Positions 7,385 to 16,456 are shown, numbered from the stretch's first letter. The stretch is DNA of 64,000 bases from Bacteroidales bacterium (GCA_028690215.1 JAQVBQ010000008.1:1-64000), one strand, 5' to 3'. The notes: generated by a model not told the origin, from the sequence alone. Made by a program: numbers and translations.

Positions 7385-9226
7385 CTATTTCCAGGTCTTA
7401 GGCAAACTGTCGCCGAATTCCCAATATCGTTTGTTCGCATTTATTACAATTAAATTTTGTCTTGTCCTTGTCATGGCTGTATAAACAACTTTGTCGTTAA
7501 CGTCATCACCACCAAAATAATTTTCTGGAATATAAAAAATTATGTTTAAGACTTCCCAACCTTTAAAACTATGTATGGTTGAAATTTTCAGTCTACTGTC
7601 ACCCATCCAAAATGCTTTTTTGTGTTTGTGATATCGCTTCTCTTCTTCATTTTCAAAAACGTGATTGACTTTCATATTCTTAGCAGTTTCGAAATACTTA
7701 ACACACTCAAAACCAAAGTTTTTGTCTGGTAGTAAGATGACTGTATCTGAGCCATGTTTTGATGTTGCTTTTTCCCTTATCGTTTCAAATCCTTCGTTTA
7801 CTTTGCTTAACCAGTCTTTTTCCTCAATATTCCACCAAACCGAATGTTCCTCATACTGGTTGAAAAGGTCAGGACGTTCTATTTTGTCAACTCTAACATC
7901 TTGATTAAGATTAAACTTTTCACTAAAAACTCTTGTAATACGTGCAATTTTTTCAGGTAATCTTACAATTGTTTTTAATTCTATCCAGTCACCAAATTTT
8001 TCAACTCCAGCTCGCCTTTTATCAAGCCACTCCATATCACGGCTATAAATGTTTTGTTGTTTATCACAAACGACTACCAGTTCATCACGGTTAGTAAGAA
8101 AATGGCATAGCATATTATACCACTCAATATAATAATCTTGTCCTTCGTCTATCAATATGGCATCATACTTTTCATATTCTCCCTTCTTTATTACTTCAAG
8201 CACTTTATTTGGAACTATTTCTCTATAAGTTATTTCATTGTCACCACTTTCACTTGGCCATTTTTCACCAAACTCATTTAATATGTCCTTACAGAATCCG
8301 TGAAAGTGTCCGAAAGTAAATTTATCCCAACAGAATTCAAAAGGGCTTCTTGTAACCATATCTTTTATGTAATGCCATAGAGTTATGTTGAAGGAAAGTA
8401 TTAAAACGCGGTAACCTTGCGAAGCAAGGTTTGCCGCCCTGAAAGCTAATACTTGTGTCTTGCCACTACCTGCAACTCCTCTTACTCTGTAATGACCTTT
8501 TTGGGGTCCTGCAAATTTTTTTTGATAAGTATTTAACTTCAATATAGTGTTCTGTTCAATTGAATGGAAAGGTGGATTTAGCCAAAACAAAATTTCTTTA
8601 TTCCAGTCTCTTTTCCAATAATAGCTTTGACTTAAATAACTGCCAGGAACTATTTCTCTGATATTCGAAGCAGTCAAAGAATTTCTACCGAAAACCGGGA
8701 AATATTTATAGTTTGTAACTTGATGTTTAAATAGTTCTTGTGCCTCTTCCGTTCTTGCTTTATGAAAATATATTGAGGTTTTAATAAGTCCATAGCGTTG
8801 AACATTATTATCAATTTCTTCACCAATTTGTGGAATAAGTTGTCCTGTCAACTTTTCCTTGTAATACTCCACTTGTTTAACTGGTGATTTGATAGGATAA
8901 GTTCCTTTACTGTCTGATACGTTAAAGTTCCACTCACCCATACTGTTTTTGTCAAACGAGTAGTTACTTAAATTCCAGTCTTTAACTTCTATTATTTGAA
9001 CACCAACGTTTGGATTAAAAATTACAATGTCAGGTCGACTACCGTTTAAAAATGGTTGAACAAAAATTAACCAACCATTATATTTTGTCTTATCGTCTCC
9101 ATCTTTAAAAGTCTCGTCTTTTTTTAGTACTTCATCCAAAAATTTCAATAAATATGTCTCCCCCTCAGTCAGCGGTTGCTTAAAGTCTTTTATCTGTTCC
9201 CATGATGGAATTACTCTACTGAACAT
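7385..9226 (-). CDS. NERD-domain nuclease fused to UvrD-like SF1 helicase
   Basis: A 613-residue fusion. The N-terminal NERD-type domain (about 15-130) keeps the PD-(D/E)xK pattern: D66 in RPDIVIF, then E80-V-K82 in IIEVKDW. The helicase part has Walker A GVAGSGKT (250-257), Walker B DEGQD (360-364) and a C-terminal motif VI-like YTAMTRTRQNLIV. It should bind and translocate on DNA using ATP and may cut it. NERD-helicases of this build occur as accessory genes and are suspected in defence or DNA repair. It stands alone between mobile elements, with no partner gene evident. Expressed from its own unit on the minus strand. Confidence 0.85.
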   Translation of the reverse strand: MFSRVIPSWEQIKDFKQPLTEGETYLLKFLDEVLKKDETFKDGDDKTKYNGWLIFVQPFLNGSRPDIVIFNPNVGVQIIEVKDWNLSNYSFDKNSMGEWNFNVSDSKGTYPIKSPVKQVEYYKEKLTGQLIPQIGEEIDNNVQRYGLIKTSIYFHKARTEEAQELFKHQVTNYKYFPVFGRNSLTASNIREIVPGSYLSQSYYWKRDWNKEILFWLNPPFHSIEQNTILKLNTYQKKFAGPQKGHYRVRGVAGSGKTQVLAFRAANLASQGYRVLILSFNITLWHYIKDMVTRSPFEFCWDKFTFGHFHGFCKDILNEFGEKWPSESGDNEITYREIVPNKVLEVIKKGEYEKYDAILIDEGQDYYIEWYNMLCHFLTNRDELVVVCDKQQNIYSRDMEWLDKRRAGVEKFGDWIELKTIVRLPEKIARITRVFSEKFNLNQDVRVDKIERPDLFNQYEEHSVWWNIEEKDWLSKVNEGFETIREKATSKHGSDTVILLPDKNFGFECVKYFETAKNMKVNHVFENEEEKRYHKHKKAFWMGDSRLKISTIHSFKGWEVLNIIFYIPENYFGGDDVNDKVVYTAMTRTRQNLIVINANKRYWEFGDSLPKTWK

Positions 9227-9774
9227 TTTCGTTGTTGTCTTTTAAAATGGCTTAAAACGAACCCTGGGTATATTACGGCCACCCTCTTTTCTGCGAACCT
9301 TATGCCTCCGGTGGCTGAACTATATCTGGTGTTCAAACCAACTTCGATTTCTTAAACAAGATCAATTCTCTTTTGGCTCACGGTTTTGCCTTATAAAGAT
9401 AAAGACTTTTTCTCAACTCAACCACAGATTATCCTAAATATCAACGAACAAACCCAATATTTACACTTAGGGTTAAATTAAATCCGGATAGAATAGAAAA
9501 ACCTGCGACAAGACGCAGTAATATTATTGAAGACAAAAAATAGGCTTCTAAACATAAATATACCTCTCTTTAAGGAAAAATACTTCTGAAGAAATATAAA
9601 GTGCTCAAAATAAAAATGGATCAAAATAATCTTTGAATGGCCATTCTGACACACCTTATATTGTATCATTTTATTCTAAATGATTTTATAAACTTAAAAC
9701 TCCTCAAGGTGGTTTAAATTAAGAGAGTATATAGTATCGATTGCCATTATTAACCATTTTCATCAATTCATAAT
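9227..9774. other. Gene-free gap
   Basis: These 548 bases are AT-rich and hold no convincing gene; a 63-codon minus-strand ORF (9478-9669) has no recognisable features. A weak inverted repeat, GCCACC (9278-9283) and GGTGGC (9310-9315), is the only structure I noticed. Confidence 0.5.
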
Positions 9775-11304
9775 TTATCCAGGCTTATCTAGGTTTACAT
9801 TTTGGCTCTCTATTGGAGTTGCTAAACTGGACTCGTATGCAACATCTAAAGTCTCCTCAATATTTCTTTTCACTTCATTCATTGGCAAATATTTTAGATA
9901 CTTCTGAACGGTAGACTTGCTTAGATTTGACAGTTTGGCTAGCTTTCTAATACTCCTTGATTCAGGATTCTCTTCATATATCTTTACGAAATTCTTGTAT
10001 TTTTTATCATTTCTATTTAAGACCCCATTATCATTTAAACACTTATAAATAGTAGAGGTAGAACAGCCCAGATAATCAGCATTTTCCTTTACTGAAATTG
10101 ATGCATCATAATTGGGAAGTATCTTTTCATCTCTAGTTTTTCGCTTTGCTTTACCAAGTTCTTTCATCTTTTCAGCCCTTGGCAACATAATACACTCAGG
10201 ATTTATTACATATTTTCGTTTACCAAAATCTGAATAATTGGATAAGTCAAGATTCATGACACATTTTGCTGTTTCAATAACTTTTTCTATAGGGAAATCT
10301 CCCTGTTCATAGTGACGCCTGAAAAAGTACAAAAGGTTACACCTTAGCTTCTCAAAGGAGATATTTGGTTCCATGTTCCTAAGAGTTATTGCTTGATAAT
10401 ATAAAACATTACTCCTTTTACCTTTCGGAACTTTAATGCATTTATGATTTTCAGTATCATATAAATATTTAATTGCATATATATTTTGATCAGATACATT
10501 TGTATAAACTGATTTAGAATCCAATATTGCTGTATCAAGGTTTGAATAACTTACTGTATATTCCCTAGACATTCCTGAGATAGCTGTACTAATAAATCTA
10601 TTCTCTGTAATTGTTCCTCCTCCTTCCTCCTTACTAACATTAGAAATTATGGTACGCATATTAACATATTGATTGATAACAATACTATTAGAAATTTTAT
10701 CAAAATCATCCTTTTGAAAAATTTTATTAAAATTTTTGATCAAAATGCAGTTGGGTTTGGAACCAAACATTTGTTGTATTGGATTGAAACATGATCTATC
10801 TAAAATTTTATCATCATAATACTTTTTACCAAGATCTTGAACAACAGAATTTAGAATTATATTTAAGTATCGTTTGTATTCTTGTCCTTCAGTAATTGAA
10901 AAATCAAGGATATACACAAAACGAAATTTAAAATCCTCCTCTGAATTCGACATGGTTGTATAAGCTATTGTCGGTTTATATGTAAGCTTGTTATAAGCTG
11001 AGTATATATTTTCAAAAGAATGATCAAAATCTAGCCATAAAAATTGAGCAGAGCGAAAATTTTCATAAGTTTTACCCCAATTACCAAAAATTTCTTTTCC
11101 TGTTTCAAAATATTGACAGAAGGAATATCCATTCATAATCCTTAATGTAAAATCGTCAAGGGTAATTGAATGAATGGAAAATTTTATGTTCTTTGCAAGA
11201 AGCGGATCATTCTTATCATCACTTTCTTTTTTAGGCTTCTCTTTGAACCCAATGGTAGAAAGACCAATTCTTAGTTTAATATTGTTTTCATCATTATTTA
11301 TCAT
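9775..11304 (-). CDS. Primase-like (AEP-type) replication protein with HTH tail
   Basis: A 509-residue protein. The N-terminal half looks like an archaeo-eukaryotic-type primase/polymerase core: a strand ending in D92-F-D94 (FLWLDFDHS), then IAYTTMSNS (113-121), then KFRFVYILD (126-134). This is the arrangement of the D-x-D metal site and the following strands in primases of plasmids and integrated elements. The C-terminal part has two helix-turn-helix-like segments, ENADYLGCSTSTIYKCL and RKLAKLSNLSKSTVQKYL. It probably starts replication of a mobile element, perhaps at the repeats near 12.5 kb. No separate helicase gene is adjacent. The family call is by pattern only. Confidence 0.6.
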   Translation of the reverse strand: MINNDENNIKLRIGLSTIGFKEKPKKESDDKNDPLLAKNIKFSIHSITLDDFTLRIMNGYSFCQYFETGKEIFGNWGKTYENFRSAQFLWLDFDHSFENIYSAYNKLTYKPTIAYTTMSNSEEDFKFRFVYILDFSITEGQEYKRYLNIILNSVVQDLGKKYYDDKILDRSCFNPIQQMFGSKPNCILIKNFNKIFQKDDFDKISNSIVINQYVNMRTIISNVSKEEGGGTITENRFISTAISGMSREYTVSYSNLDTAILDSKSVYTNVSDQNIYAIKYLYDTENHKCIKVPKGKRSNVLYYQAITLRNMEPNISFEKLRCNLLYFFRRHYEQGDFPIEKVIETAKCVMNLDLSNYSDFGKRKYVINPECIMLPRAEKMKELGKAKRKTRDEKILPNYDASISVKENADYLGCSTSTIYKCLNDNGVLNRNDKKYKNFVKIYEENPESRSIRKLAKLSNLSKSTVQKYLKYLPMNEVKRNIEETLDVAYESSLATPIESQNVNLDKPG

Positions 11305-11465
11305 TTTTGTTTAACATTTATATTTATTATTTATTATTCAGTTTATCATATAATATCCATTTTAGTGTTGGCTAACTCAAATTAGAAGCAAACAATTAAT
11401 ATTGTGAGATTATCAACGGGTATCACTTTAGATTTGCTATAGACTTTCAAGAATCGGTTGGTAAT

Positions 11466-11497
11466 AATTCCAGGAGAAGATATTATCTCCTGGAATT
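11466..11497. terminator. 12-bp perfect hairpin between two minus-strand genes
   Basis: Arms AATTCCAGGAGA (11466-11477) and TCTCCTGGAATT (11486-11497) pair perfectly around an 8-base loop. It lies 68 bp beyond the end of the 11565-12317 gene, so a transcription terminator for that gene is the simplest reading. The tract after the stem is only weakly T-rich, so an operator or another structural role is possible. Confidence 0.5.
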
Positions 11498-11564
11498 CTA
11501 ATGTCACTATGATTCATATGAAATAAACAGCTTCAGGTGATCATATATGGCAACCATTTCCATT

Positions 11565-12317
11565 TTAAATCTCAAAACAAATCTCAACTGAATCGTATTT
11601 GAATTCTACCGGCTGACCAAAATCGTAAAAAGAATTCGACGCCCAATCGCAACATTTTTCGAATAAGTACCTCTCAAAATATAGCAAAGCTCCTAGTCCT
11701 CTCATTGAATGACTCATTTTGATAGTGTCATCTACGTACGCTGACTTAAATGAAACATTTGCAAAAATGTAATATTCACTACCCGCATTAATTTCCTCAA
11801 GCGAATAATTGTCTAAGTATTTTAGAAATTCACTTGAATTCATCAACATGTCTTTTGTCTCTTCATAAGAGGCAGCAAATTCCTTTTTCAAAAAATTAGA
11901 TATGTACTGTTGGCTACGTTGCTGTAAAACTTCATCCTCGAATACGACTGTTGCTTTTATAATAATGTTGTCACATTTGATGACTTCATCTGTACCATTT
12001 TTGTTGTTTCTAAGAGTGAAGCTTGAACCTTTATCTATTCGGTATTTTTCGGCAATTTCATACTCCCAAGTTAATAAATTGTCAATACCTTTTGGTAAAT
12101 CTTTATATACTAAAAAGGTCTGAAAATCATTAGTACTTATGTTAACTACAATACGATAATTGGTATTTTCCATTTTTACAATCGTTTCCTCAGCCAATAG
12201 ATTCAGAATTTTGCTATTTTCTCTCTGAACAGAAGGAAGTAAATCTGGATTGCCAAATATGTAATTATAAAATTCATCTGCTGAACTTAATTTTTTTTTA
12301 TTTTTAATTTTTTTCAT
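11565..12317 (-). CDS. Hypothetical protein in mobile element (250 aa)
   Basis: I do not recognise this 250-residue protein. It is soluble, with no signal peptide or membrane segment, and starts with a lysine-rich stretch (MKKIKNKKKLSSADEF). The centre is predicted mixed alpha/beta with an FLKKEFAASYEETKD helix, and the C-terminal part is rich in aromatic residues. It lies on the same strand as the primase-like gene, 260 bp upstream, with a hairpin between, so the two are probably separate transcripts. The AT-rich codon use matches its accessory neighbours. Confidence 0.6.
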   Translation of the reverse strand: MKKIKNKKKLSSADEFYNYIFGNPDLLPSVQRENSKILNLLAEETIVKMENTNYRIVVNISTNDFQTFLVYKDLPKGIDNLLTWEYEIAEKYRIDKGSSFTLRNNKNGTDEVIKCDNIIIKATVVFEDEVLQQRSQQYISNFLKKEFAASYEETKDMLMNSSEFLKYLDNYSLEEINAGSEYYIFANVSFKSAYVDDTIKMSHSMRGLGALLYFERYLFEKCCDWASNSFYDFGQPVEFKYDSVEICFEI

Positions 12318-12513
12318 TTGAATTAGTTTTGTTTAATTATTTCCATAACATTAACTCTTAATACATTACATAATTTTGCAAACAAAATCAGCGCAAAGCT
12401 TTCGCTTCTAAGTGAATTATCACCTATGCATATAGTTACTGTGTATTATAATTTACCCCACACAACCGACAATATCGATAATGTCTTGTAAATTACAGAT
12501 AGACCAATAAAAT

Positions 12514-12591
12514 TGGACTAAAGATTAAGTTTTAATTTATCCAGCCTAAATATGGACTCAAGATTAAGTTTTAATTCATCCGGTCTAGATC
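12514..12591. repeat. Two tandem 39-bp repeats (iteron-like)
   Basis: Units 12514-12552 and 12553-12591 begin TGGACTAAAGATTAAGTTTT and TGGACTCAAGATTAAGTTTT and agree at about 31 of 39 positions. A short inverted repeat, ATCCGG...CCGGAT (12578-12595), overlaps the second unit. The 577-bp gap (12318-12894) around them has no gene. Such repeats beside a primase-like gene and a repressor gene could be replication-protein or repressor binding sites. Confidence 0.6.
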
Positions 12592-12677
12592 CGGATTTAA
12601 TCTATAGGTGCTCATTGAGCTAAAATTTTGGTGTACACCTCAATTTCCACAATTGTACCGATTTATTTTGAGAAAGA

Positions 12678-12700
12678 CAACTTAGAAAGTTGATTTTTTT
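12678..12700 (+). terminator. Orphan plus-strand intrinsic terminator
   Basis: Stem CAACTT-AGA-AAGTTG (12678-12692) followed by ATTTTTTT has the form of a Rho-independent terminator for plus-strand transcription. No plus-strand gene lies upstream before 9 kb, which raises the possibility of a small RNA crossing the tandem repeats. Confidence 0.5.
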
Positions 12701-12894
12701 CAAATGATTTGTTATTTGTGAACGGACATAAAGGGTCATCAGAGGAACTATATATAATTATCTTAATAACGATAGAGGATTATGTCCTTGTCTTACGTTT
12801 TCTGGATGTGGCCTTATCTGTATACAAAAAAACAATTGAATTAGATATATTAGATTCAGCTCTTGGGTAAATAAAAGATAACTTTTTATTGCTC

Positions 12895-13206
12895 TTACTT
12901 CTTTAAGTTGTTATAAAGCATTTCCAAATCGATGAAATTTCTTATTGAATAAACCTCCCCATCAACTTCTATGTATCCACATATATGATTGGTTGTTATT
13001 GAACTGACAAATAAATCCCCAATTTCAATTTCAAAAGCATTAGCAATATGCCTTAATGTAGCTAAAGTAGGATTAGCACCATCCGAAACGCTTCTAGTTA
13101 ATGTTTCAGGAGCAATTCCTATCTTCTCGGCAAGCTGCTTCATTGTCCAGCCTCTTTCTTTGCATATTTCCTTTACTCGTAGTTTAGGGTTTTCCATATT
13201 GTCCAA
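12895..13206 (-). CDS. XRE-family transcriptional repressor
   Basis: A 103-residue Cro/CI-type protein. The helix-turn-helix covers about residues 10-66 (KEICKERGWTMKQLAEKIGI, then ETLTRSVSDGANPTLATLRH). The C-terminal part (SITTNHICGYIEVDGEVY) is a short beta-rich extension seen in many Bacteroidetes XRE proteins. It is divergent from the serine recombinase gene, and repeated sequences lie between them, so it probably controls itself and the recombinase. Confidence 0.85.
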   Translation of the reverse strand: MDNMENPKLRVKEICKERGWTMKQLAEKIGIAPETLTRSVSDGANPTLATLRHIANAFEIEIGDLFVSSITTNHICGYIEVDGEVYSIRNFIDLEMLYNNLKK

Positions 13207-13262
13207 TAGATTTTTTCTTGATAAAAATAAGAAAAATGCATTTCATATCAAATACTAATACC

Positions 13263-13308
13263 AGATATTGATTTTTATATCAATTTTATTTGCTAGATAT
13301 TGATTTTT
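13263..13308. promoter_or_regulatory. Operator cluster between xre and recombinase genes
   Basis: AGATATTGATTTTT occurs twice in direct orientation (13263-13276 and 13295-13308), 32 bp apart or about three helical turns. The first copy belongs to a palindrome, ATTGAT-N6-ATCAAT (13267-13284). This is the expected layout for cooperative binding by a small repressor such as the adjacent XRE protein. Confidence 0.55.
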
Positions 13309-13340
13309 GACGTATTTTTACATATATAAAAAAAGCTTAT

Positions 13341-13982
13341 ATGTCAATTATGAAAGGAGTGCTTCTTTGCAGGGTTTCAACGGTAACACAAGATTATGAA
13401 AGACAGATTAATGAACTAACTACTTATGCAGCTAGTCAAAAGATTGAAATCGTAAAAATTTTTGCCAATAAGGTTAGCGGAGTAAAAAAAAATGAAGATC
13501 GTCCTGAGATTCTTGAAATGATTGAGTATGTAAAAACAAATAAGATTGATAAAGTCTTAGTTCTTGAGATTAGTCGATTAGGACGTAATACGCTTGAAGC
13601 TTTAAAAGTTATTGAACTTTTAAATATAAATAAGATTTGTCTGTATGTTAAGAATTATGGCATTGAAACTATTGATGCAAATGGGAACATCAATCCAATG
13701 GCCCAATTCTTATGTACGATTCTTTTAGAGGTGGCTAGAATGGAAAGATCGACAATTAAACAAAGGATGGAGTCAGGATATATAAATTACCGCAACAAGG
13801 GGGGTAAGGTAGGCAGAAAAGAGGGGTACAAGAAGACTGATGACATGCTGAGACAAGAGTATGTTGAAGAAATAAAGCTACTAAAAAAAGGTATCAGCCT
13901 TAGAAATATAAGTAAGATAACAGGGAGATCTGTTAATACATTAAGAAAGGTCAGCTCAATTTGCATATCAAAGGTTAATTAA
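13341..13982 (+). CDS. Small serine recombinase (resolvase/invertase type)
   Basis: A 213-residue serine recombinase. The nucleophile is S13 in LLCRVSTVTQ, with R11 beside it and R79/R82 in EISRLGRN on the catalytic face. The long E helix carries VARMERSTIKQRMESG. The C-terminal part (KKGISLRNISKITGRSVNTL) is the DNA-binding HTH. The length fits the resolvase/invertase class, not large serine integrases, so it more likely resolves or inverts DNA or moves a small element. It is divergent from the XRE gene and shares the operator region. Confidence 0.85.
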   Translation: MSIMKGVLLCRVSTVTQDYERQINELTTYAASQKIEIVKIFANKVSGVKKNEDRPEILEMIEYVKTNKIDKVLVLEISRLGRNTLEALKVIELLNINKICLYVKNYGIETIDANGNINPMAQFLCTILLEVARMERSTIKQRMESGYINYRNKGGKVGRKEGYKKTDDMLRQEYVEEIKLLKKGISLRNISKITGRSVNTLRKVSSICISKVN

Positions 13983-14042
13983 TTATAACTAATCTTACCG
14001 TAATTCAATCTTTACCTTATTTATATATAAACCAAACAAAAT

Positions 14043-14411
14043 ATGATAGCAGATCAAGATAGAGCAATTGCTTTCCAAATTTTACGCATCATCGAGGATG
14101 ACCTTCTACATATGATAAGTTGGGGCTTTAAAAACCCCACAATAGTTGAAAATGGCCTAGAGTTCCAAGTAAGTGGACTTATTCACAAGGGGTGGGTAAA
14201 GGTCAACCGAAACATGACTGGTCTATTCAATATTGAAATTATCGGAAAGAAAAATACAGTTAAATACTCATTAGAGGATGTTCACCTTGAGGAATTGATC
14301 AAGGTTCTGGACCTTCAGATAGAAAGAGTAGACAACTATTCAGAGGTGATAAGCAAGATGTATGGACTTCCGGCAAAAAAAGCTAATAAGGATGGTTGTA
14401 ACAGAAAGTAG
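14043..14411 (+). CDS. Hypothetical protein upstream of AAA+ ATPase
   Basis: A 122-residue soluble protein that I do not recognise. It is mostly helical at the N-terminus (DRAIAFQILRIIEDDLLHMI) with a beta-strand centre (GWVKVNRNMTGLFNIEIIG). It lies 22 bp before the AAA+ gene and 60 bp after the recombinase, all on the plus strand, so the three may form one transcript. A role as partner of the ATPase is only inferred from position. Confidence 0.55.
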   Translation: MIADQDRAIAFQILRIIEDDLLHMISWGFKNPTIVENGLEFQVSGLIHKGWVKVNRNMTGLFNIEIIGKKNTVKYSLEDVHLEELIKVLDLQIERVDNYSEVISKMYGLPAKKANKDGCNRK

Positions 14412-14433
14412 TATTATATAAACAAATACAATT

Positions 14434-16110
14434 ATGAAAAAAACAAAGAAAGTGAATTTTGATGTTGTCCAGACAATAGTTACAATTGCTAAAGGGCTTG
14501 AAAACGCCAAACTAGCCAAAAAAGTTATTGACGAAATCCAAAAACCACTAGACATGATGTCTCTCTATCTCAATACAACGAAGGAACAATCTCTTCTATT
14601 CTCTGTTATTTTCGCTTTGCAGGCTAGGATTAATATAATAGACTTACGTGACATAATTAATTTTCTGGATATTAGTTATATCGACTCGTTACCACTAAAG
14701 GCTGATATCGATACTCTTTTAGAAAAGAACCTGATTGAGATAGAAGAAGATGGTAAAGGTAAGTTTAGAAAATCCAAGTACGGAAAATCAAGTTTTTCTA
14801 TTCCCGACGAAATATCTGACCAGATTTATGCTAATCTTCCCATCATACAAAAAGCACAGATGCCATTAGATATTTATGGGTTTCTCAAGGACAGTTCCTC
14901 TTTAGTAGAAAAGAGAAAATATGAAAACTTAACCACATTAGAACTTTTCATAATGGTTGAAGGTTTAGAAACAAGCCAGAATCACATTTCACCCATCTCA
15001 GATATTAAATCAAAATTAGCTATTGCTGACAGAATTATCTTATACGAAATACTATATAATTATATAAGTTATTATGCTCAAACAAGTGCAATTGAACCTA
15101 CTATAAATGACATTTTCGACATTCCCAGAGAAAGGAGGATTAAAGTGCGTCAATTGGCCGAGAAGGCTAACCCCTTGTTTGAATTGGAGCTGGCTGATTT
15201 GACAAAAGGATATATGGCAAATGATTTTAACCTCATGCCGACAAAAAAGGCACTTGATTGTTTTCTAGGAGAGGATGCAGACCTCTTTTATAGCCAGCAA
15301 AAGTCGAAGAATATTATCAGTAATGAACGTATTGAACAAAAGGACTTATTCTTTAACATAGTGCTCCATGATGAGGTTGATTTCTTGACAAAAAGCCTCA
15401 TGAATGAGAATTTTGTGAATCTTCAAGCACGAATGACACATCTAAGCTTATCCAAAGGAATTGCTGTAATTTTCCATGGTGCGTCTGGAACAGGTAAAAC
15501 TGAAACTGCTTATCAAATAGCTAGAAGGACAGGCAGAGACATACTCAAGGTAGATATCAGCCAAACAAAGAGTATGTGGTTCGGAGAGTCAGAGAAACTA
15601 ATCAAGAAAGTGTTTGTTGATTACGAAAGAACCTGTAAACAATGCCATTTAAAGCCCATATTGCTTTTCAATGAGGCTGATGCTATATTAGGAAAAAGGC
15701 AAGAAAACAACCGCTCAAATGTCAGCCAGACTGAGAATGCTATTCAAAATATACTTCTAGAGGAGATGGAGCGATTTGAAGGAATAATGATTGCAACGAC
15801 AAACCTTCAGGGAAATCTTGACTCAGCATTTGAACGGAGGTTCTTATTTAAAATTGAATTCAGCTTACCATCAATAGAAGCGAAAACAAAAATATGGACC
15901 AGTAAACTTTCTTGGCTTAGCGATGACTTAGCTATCCAATTGGCAAAAGATTACTCTTTTTCTGGTGGTGAAATTGACAATATAATCCGCAAGATCACAA
16001 TTAAGGAGATACTAAGTGGATGTCGTCCTGATAAAACTGAAATACTCCAATTATGTCAATCAGAAAAGTTAATGAGCAGTAATAAAGGCAATAAAATTGG
16101 TTACTTTTGA
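14434..16110 (+). CDS. AAA+ ATPase of a mobile element
   Basis: A 558-residue protein with a C-terminal AAA+ module. Walker A is GASGTGKT (about 349-356). Walker B reads ILLFNEADAI (about 410-419), with Asn in place of the usual first Asp, as in some related ATPases. A sensor-1 segment (MIATTNLQGNL) and an arginine finger (FERRFLF) follow. The N-terminal 340 residues are mostly helical and of unknown role. The ATPase looks catalytically competent. Proteins of this kind act as remodelling factors; the substrate is unknown. The gene ends 90 bp before the terminator that separates the accessory region from tRNA-Phe. Confidence 0.75.
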   Translation: MKKTKKVNFDVVQTIVTIAKGLENAKLAKKVIDEIQKPLDMMSLYLNTTKEQSLLFSVIFALQARINIIDLRDIINFLDISYIDSLPLKADIDTLLEKNLIEIEEDGKGKFRKSKYGKSSFSIPDEISDQIYANLPIIQKAQMPLDIYGFLKDSSSLVEKRKYENLTTLELFIMVEGLETSQNHISPISDIKSKLAIADRIILYEILYNYISYYAQTSAIEPTINDIFDIPRERRIKVRQLAEKANPLFELELADLTKGYMANDFNLMPTKKALDCFLGEDADLFYSQQKSKNIISNERIEQKDLFFNIVLHDEVDFLTKSLMNENFVNLQARMTHLSLSKGIAVIFHGASGTGKTETAYQIARRTGRDILKVDISQTKSMWFGESEKLIKKVFVDYERTCKQCHLKPILLFNEADAILGKRQENNRSNVSQTENAIQNILLEEMERFEGIMIATTNLQGNLDSAFERRFLFKIEFSLPSIEAKTKIWTSKLSWLSDDLAIQLAKDYSFSGGEIDNIIRKITIKEILSGCRPDKTEILQLCQSEKLMSSNKGNKIGYF

Positions 16111-16199
16111 CTTACCGTTAGACAAATAAATATTGTAGCAACCCAGAAATTCAACTATAAAAAGAATATAAAATACAGTTCCAAATATGGTACCTAAAA

Positions 16200-16232
16200 A
16201 AATTAACCCACTGATAATTAGTGGGTTAATTT
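16200..16232. terminator. Bidirectional terminator between ATPase gene and tRNA-Phe
   Basis: A 13-bp perfect stem, AAATTAACCCACT and AGTGGGTTAATTT, with a 7-base loop. The A-rich left flank and T-rich right arm let it end transcription from both sides: the AAA+ gene on the plus strand and the tRNA pair on the minus strand. Confidence 0.8.
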
Positions 16233-16240
16233 GTATCGTG

Positions 16241-16313
16241 TGGTGTCACCAGGAATCGAACCGGGGACACAAGGATTTTCAGTCCTTTGCTCTACCAACT
16301 GAGCTATGACACC
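16241..16313 (-). tRNA. tRNA-Phe (anticodon GAA)
   Basis: The 73-nt minus-strand sequence folds as a cloverleaf. The acceptor stem is GGTGTCA/TGACACC, the D-loop has AGTTGGTAGA, the anticodon loop is CTGAAAA and the T-arm contains GGTTCGATTCC. CCA is not encoded. Its 3' end faces the accessory region, the usual side for integration of mobile elements. Confidence 0.95.
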
Positions 16314-16383
16314 ATTTGTTTGGTTTGGGAGTGCAAAAGTAGCACTATTTTTCTTTTGTGCAAAAAAATTAACCAAAGTTTTG

Positions 16384-16456
16384 TCGGAATGAGGCGACTC
16401 GAACGCCCGACCCCTACGTCCCGAACGTAGTGCGCTACCAACTGCGCTACATTCCG
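16384..16456 (-). tRNA. tRNA-Pro (anticodon CGG)
   Basis: A 73-nt cloverleaf on the minus strand. The acceptor stem is CGGAATG/CATTCCG, the anticodon stem CTACG/CGTAG and the loop TTCGGGA; the T-arm has GCGTTCGAGTCGC. It is 70 nt upstream of tRNA-Phe and probably transcribed with it from the promoter at 16467-16485. CCA is not encoded. Confidence 0.95.

Noticed and set aside
9478-9669. 63-codon minus-strand ORF in the gap before the primase-like gene
   Set aside because: Low-complexity, AT-driven composition with no signal, domain or neighbour support.
9477-12601. 13-bp inverted repeat ATTAAATCCGGAT (9477-9489) and its complement (12589-12601) as element ends
   Set aside because: A match of this length is expected by chance in about 16 kb of AT-rich DNA, and no target duplication or terminal structure supports it.
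16241-16313. A direct repeat of the tRNA-Phe 3' end marking the left limit of an integrated element
   Set aside because: I looked for the terminal bases of the tRNA in the first 16 kb and found no clear copy. The left limit may lie outside the window or not exist.
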